From positions 86,783-150,782 of the forward strand of contig NZ_JASBQE010000022.1 of the NCBI RefSeq assembly GCF_029960785.1: a DNA stretch of 64,000 bases. Direction: 5' to 3'. Shown here one piece after another: positions 60,751 to 64,000 of the stretch (positions are counted from its first letter, which is position 1; the number at the start of each line of letters is the position of its first letter). The DNA comes from Polyangium sp. 15x6. GTDB taxonomy: Bacteria; Myxococcota_A; Polyangia; Polyangiales; Polyangiaceae. Under the pieces are notes generated by a model. It was not told the DNA's origin and made no database searches. It worked only from the letters and a program-made list of their open reading frames with translations. A program made the translations under genes and the position numbers.

Positions 60751-62181
60751 TCAGTCCGGTAGCAATGCCAGCAGGTCGTTGATGCCGGCGAGGATCGTCC
60801 GGGGGCTGAGCGTCCCGGCGACCCGCTCTCCGAGGCCGTCGCGGTCGCTGTCGACGCCGAGAATGGTTTGCCCCACTCCCGGGTCACTTTCGACGCCGAG
60901 GTAACCCTCGACGACCAGATCGGCCCCGAGGAAGACCTGCACGGGATGCGATTTACAATAGGGCGACGGCTTCGTGAGATCGTGCTGCCAGAGGCGCCCG
61001 CGAAGGTCCCATCGAAGGCGGGGGAGATAAACGGACACATTTTTCTCATGGTCCGCCCGGACGGCCAGCGTCGTGATGATCGAATCGGCGCGGGCGTCAC
61101 CTTCGGCCCGCTCGAGAGAGCCGTCCTCGTGCACCCGTAACCAGAGCCCCGGTCGTTTCTGCAATCGCAAGGTGAGCGGTTTTCCTTGGCGAGAGCGCGT
61201 GGCGATGTGCGGCGTCGCCATGCTCGGTTCGATCAAGGAATCGCCGAGGTCGTGGACGACCAGGTCACCATTCGAAGCCCCTACCGCGAGGAGGCCATCG
61301 TCCGGGGACACACTCAGGCAAGAAAGGGTCGCCTCTGGCGCCTCGAATGGCAGCATCCCGAGCGCTCGCCCGCTGCGAAGCGAATGAAACATCACGCCAC
61401 CTTTGCCGACGCTCGCAATCCAGCGCTGGCTCCGGGCCATCGTCAGCAGCGGTTTGTTGCCATAGGGATGTCCCAAGATCTCCGTGCCCCATACATGCAT
61501 GTCGGAATCGAGGTTCCACTTGTAGATGCGCGGCCGGATCGGATCGTCATCACGGTTGAGCATGGATTGCACGACCACGGCGCATCGCTCGGGAGAGAGC
61601 ATGAGGCCCTCCCCGAGGGCCACGTCCCTGTCGCCATGAAACCGCGCGATCTCCGTGCCCGTCCGCGTGTCGAAGCCCACGAGATCCCACTCGAAAAAGC
61701 ACCACAGCTCCTGGCCATCGCGGGCGAGCGACAAGCTGCATTCGGGCTCGAAGCAATGAATATCGCGGAGGAGCGGCTTCGGGGACTCACCGGGGAGCCA
61801 CGACCAGACGACGGTGTCGTCGCCGCCGAAGCCCGCCCAGTACACCCCGCCGGCCGGAGACACGCAAAGCGCCCGGGGACGGAGCATCTGGTGCGCACGC
61901 GCGAGCTCGTTGCCGCTTTCGAGCTCGTACACACGCGCGACCCCATCGTCGAACGTGGCAGCCAGCCGGTCCCCGGTCGGGAACAGGCGAGCCTTGTTGA
62001 CGCCCTTCGCGATGTCGAGCTTCGATACCGTCCGCGCGGCTTCGACGTCCCACACGCGTACGGTGGGATCGTTCGCGGCCACCGAGACGAGCCGGGACCC
62101 GTCTCGGGAAAAGTCCGCGGCGAGAATACTCGTGGAATGGCTGATGAGCTTCGTGCCCGGCCTGTGAAGGTGCTTCTTCAT
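60751..62181 (-). CDS. WD40-like beta-propeller protein
   Basis: 476 residues from ATG 62181 (MKKHLHRPG); nine in-frame residues upstream are optional. WD40-type repeats can be seen as DFSRDGSRLVSVAANDPTVRVWDVEAA, ARLFPTGDRLAATFDDGVARVYELESG, CVSPAGGVYWAGFGGDDTVVWSWL and SVSPDDGLLAVGASNGDLVVHDLGD; others are degenerate, giving about seven blades. No signal peptide, so cytoplasmic and a likely protein-binding scaffold. Ends in a helix (GTLSPRTILAGINDLLALLPD). Flanked on both sides by transposase fragments of one family, so it may have been carried in. Confidence 0.82.
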   Translation of the reverse strand: MKKHLHRPGTKLISHSTSILAADFSRDGSRLVSVAANDPTVRVWDVEAARTVSKLDIAKGVNKARLFPTGDRLAATFDDGVARVYELESGNELARAHQMLRPRALCVSPAGGVYWAGFGGDDTVVWSWLPGESPKPLLRDIHCFEPECSLSLARDGQELWCFFEWDLVGFDTRTGTEIARFHGDRDVALGEGLMLSPERCAVVVQSMLNRDDDPIRPRIYKWNLDSDMHVWGTEILGHPYGNKPLLTMARSQRWIASVGKGGVMFHSLRSGRALGMLPFEAPEATLSCLSVSPDDGLLAVGASNGDLVVHDLGDSLIEPSMATPHIATRSRQGKPLTLRLQKRPGLWLRVHEDGSLERAEGDARADSIITTLAVRADHEKNVSVYLPRLRWDLRGRLWQHDLTKPSPYCKSHPVQVFLGADLVVEGYLGVESDPGVGQTILGVDSDRDGLGERVAGTLSPRTILAGINDLLALLPD

Positions 62182-62384
62182 CGAGATCGCGAGGGATTGG
62201 GGACGCACCCGTCCCTCGCGTCAAGTCCAAACTGCGGATCCGACGCTGCCCGTCGCGCCGCCGCCTCAGGTGCTCGCGATCTCCTTCGGCGTAGCTCGAC
62301 GAGTGCTTGCGCGAGGGGGCTCGACAAGCACCTTCTGGTATGATCCACTGCACGCGGCTCGCCCAGCCGACGGAGTGGATCCCT

Positions 62385-63065
62385 GTGTCGACGACCGTAC
62401 CCCGCTGGACCCTGAGCACGATTATCACTGCCGAGGAGCAGGAGATGCTGGACCGACTTGGCAACCGCCGTCGGCTGTTCGCTTTCCTGCGGCTTCACGG
62501 CGCGGAGCTGTTCGACGAGGCCTTCCAGGCCGAGCTCGCCGGGATGTATCGCGATACCGGTGAAGGCAAAGTGCCCGTGCCACCCGCGCTCGTGTGCATG
62601 GTATTGCTCCTGCAAGCGTATACGGGCGCGTCGGATGCCGAAGCCATCGACTCGATGGTCGACGATCGCCGGTGGCAGCTCGTGCTGGGCATGCTTGGCG
62701 CCAGGAAGCCCGCCTTCGCTCAGGGTACCCTGCCGAGCTTTCGTCAGCGCCTGATTCGTCATGACATGGATCTCCGTCTCCTCGAGCGCACCGTCGAGCT
62801 CGTCAAGAAGACGAAAGCCTTCGACTGGAAACAGTTGCCGAAGACGCTACGATTGGGAGTCGATTCGCGGCCGCTGGAGGGCGCCGGGCGCGTCGAGGAC
62901 ACCTTCAACTTGCTCGGTCACGCCGCGGCCAAGTTGCTTTCTGCCACCGCTATGGTGCTCGGACGCAAGGCCGAAGAAATTGCAGCTTGTGCGGGCGCGC
63001 CCGTGTTTCTAGAACGTCGATCGGTTCAGAACCACGAGCAGTTACCGACACTTGCGTGGACATGA
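62385..63065 (+). pseudogene. IS1182/IS5-like transposase, N-terminal part (truncated copy)
   Basis: 226 residues from GTG 62385, the codon that aligns with the ATG of the next copy (VSTTVPRW against MSTSVPRW). It matches that copy to about residue 205 (EEIAACAGAPVF) and then changes abruptly to LERRSVQNHEQ and a stop, so the catalytic half is lost. Both copies are preceded by the same DNA (ATCCACTC/G...CGGCTCGCCCAGCCGAC), the left end of the element. Confidence 0.8.
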
Positions 63066-63129
63066 TCGACAAACCCGCGTGGATGTGATCCACTCGTCCC
63101 GGCTCGCCCAGCCGACCGAGGGATCCGCC

Positions 63130-64000
63130 ATGTCGACCTCCGTACCCCGCTGGAATCCGAGCACGACGATCACCCAGGAAGAGCAGGCCATGCTCGACCA
63201 TCTGGGAAAGCGAAGGCGTATGTACGCCTTTTTGCGACTGAACCGCGCCAGGCTCTTCGACGATGCCTTCCAGGATGAACTCGCGGGAATGTATCGAGAC
63301 ACGGGCGAAGGCAAGACGCCCGTTGCTCCAGCGCTTCTCTGCATGGTCCTCCTCTTGCAGGCGTATACCGGCGCATCGGACGCCGAGGCGATCGACAACA
63401 CGAGGTTCGACCAGCGATGGCAACTCGTGCTCGGCACGCTGGGCGCCACACGGTCGGCATTCGCGCAGGGAACGCTGCACGACTTCCGCCAGCGCCTGAT
63501 CGAGCACGACATGGACCGAAGGCTGCTCGACCGCACCGTCGAGCTGGCGAAAGAGACCCATGCATTCGACTGGAAGAAGCTACCCAAGACGCTCCGACTG
63601 GCCGTGGATTCGCGCCCCCTCGAAGGCGTAGGCCGCGTCGAGGACACATTCAACCTGCTCGGGCACGCGGCATTCAAGCTCTTGCGTGGGGCCGCCAAGC
63701 TGCTCGAGCGCAGGGCCGAAGAGATCGCAGCGTGCGCTGGCGCGCCCATGTTTCTCGCGCCGAGCGTCAAGGCCGGGCTCGACATCGACTGGACCGATCG
63801 CGAGCAGAAAGCCCAGGCGATCGGCGAGCTCCTACGGCAGATTGACGCGCTCGAACAATGGATACGAACGCACGCCGGCAAAGCCGTCGAGGAGTCGCCC
63901 CTCAAGGAGCTGCTCGATGTCGTCGAGCAGCTCCGCGCGCAGGATCTGGATCCTGAGCCGCCCGGCGGCGGAGGTCCCCGTATCCGCGAAGGAGTCGCCA
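63130..64000 (+). CDS. IS1182/IS5-like transposase (runs off the right edge)
   Basis: 290 residues visible from ATG 63130, still open at the window end. N-terminal domain MYAFLRLNRARLFDDAFQDELAGMYRDTGEG, ALLCMVLLLQAYTGASDAEAIDNTRF, RLIEHDMDRRLLDRTVELAKET; the first catalytic Asp is probably in LAVDSRPLEGVGRVEDT. A charged helical stretch follows (LLRQIDALEQWIRTHAGKAVEE). About 75% of residues match the truncated copy just upstream, so they are independent insertions or an old tandem duplication. Confidence 0.88.
   Translation, partial: MSTSVPRWNPSTTITQEEQAMLDHLGKRRRMYAFLRLNRARLFDDAFQDELAGMYRDTGEGKTPVAPALLCMVLLLQAYTGASDAEAIDNTRFDQRWQLVLGTLGATRSAFAQGTLHDFRQRLIEHDMDRRLLDRTVELAKETHAFDWKKLPKTLRLAVDSRPLEGVGRVEDTFNLLGHAAFKLLRGAAKLLERRAEEIAACAGAPMFLAPSVKAGLDIDWTDREQKAQAIGELLRQIDALEQWIRTHAGKAVEESPLKELLDVVEQLRAQDLDPEPPGGGGPRIREGVA

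Noticed and set aside
1..64000. tRNA or rRNA genes
   Set aside because: No tRNA cloverleaf with a GGTTCRA box and no conserved rRNA block was found on either strand by eye.

Overview
The DNA is very GC-rich and its gene content points to a large-genome myxobacterium (Myxococcota, probably order Polyangiales). The evidence is inference from content: Hanks-type Ser/Thr kinases, PAS/GAF histidine kinases, PEGA-domain proteins, many lipoproteins with Cys-rich [15 protein letters not shown] repeats, a DUF2169/VgrG/PAAR set, Uma2-type nucleases, and codons strongly biased to G/C in the third position. No rRNA, tRNA or CRISPR array was seen.

Bases 1-32,700 are mostly ordinary chromosome. In order: a Ser/Thr kinase (cut by the left edge), lipoproteins, a three-PAS hybrid histidine kinase, guaA with two small downstream genes and an intrinsic terminator, an alpha/beta hydrolase, an SDR dehydrogenase, a Uma2 protein, a class II amidotransferase, two overlapping small lipoprotein genes, the proA-rsfS-rlmH group, the opposing rlmN-tatB-tatC operon, a Uma2-like protein, two FadL/OmpP1-type outer-membrane proteins with a propeller-like lipoprotein, a predicted pseudokinase, a sugar operon (gmhA, gmhB, transaldolase, methyltransferase/glycosyltransferase fusion), kup and a large GAF/PAS histidine kinase. 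Five copies of a four-hairpin repeat lie at gene 3' ends here, four of them between convergent genes.

Bases 33,000-47,000 are accessory: an ECF sigma factor preceded by a perfect 14-bp hairpin, a DUF6891-like protein, Cys-rich lipoproteins, a 15 x 22-bp minisatellite between divergent genes, a CHAT/SIR2-like gene broken by a one-base frameshift, a chimeric gene remnant, a truncated four-helix-bundle gene, a CxxCH lipoprotein, and an operon of a sigma factor with a C-terminal extension, a PEGA protein and a Cys-rich lipoprotein.

Bases 47,500-51,700 carry a secreted S37 peptidase followed by mobile-element debris: one complete IS3-family element, the C-terminal part of an IS4 transposase and an IS91-type remnant. 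Bases 51,757-60,202 form a type VI secretion (T6SS) accessory/effector island: DUF2169 protein, P-loop ATPase, DcrB-like protein, membrane PAAR-like protein, VgrG, a pesticin-like peptidoglycan hydrolase and a JAMM metallopeptidase. The T6SS structural genes are absent, so these products would have to use an apparatus encoded elsewhere. The window ends with a WD40-like protein flanked by fragments of an IS1182/IS5-like transposase family; a further copy runs off the right edge.
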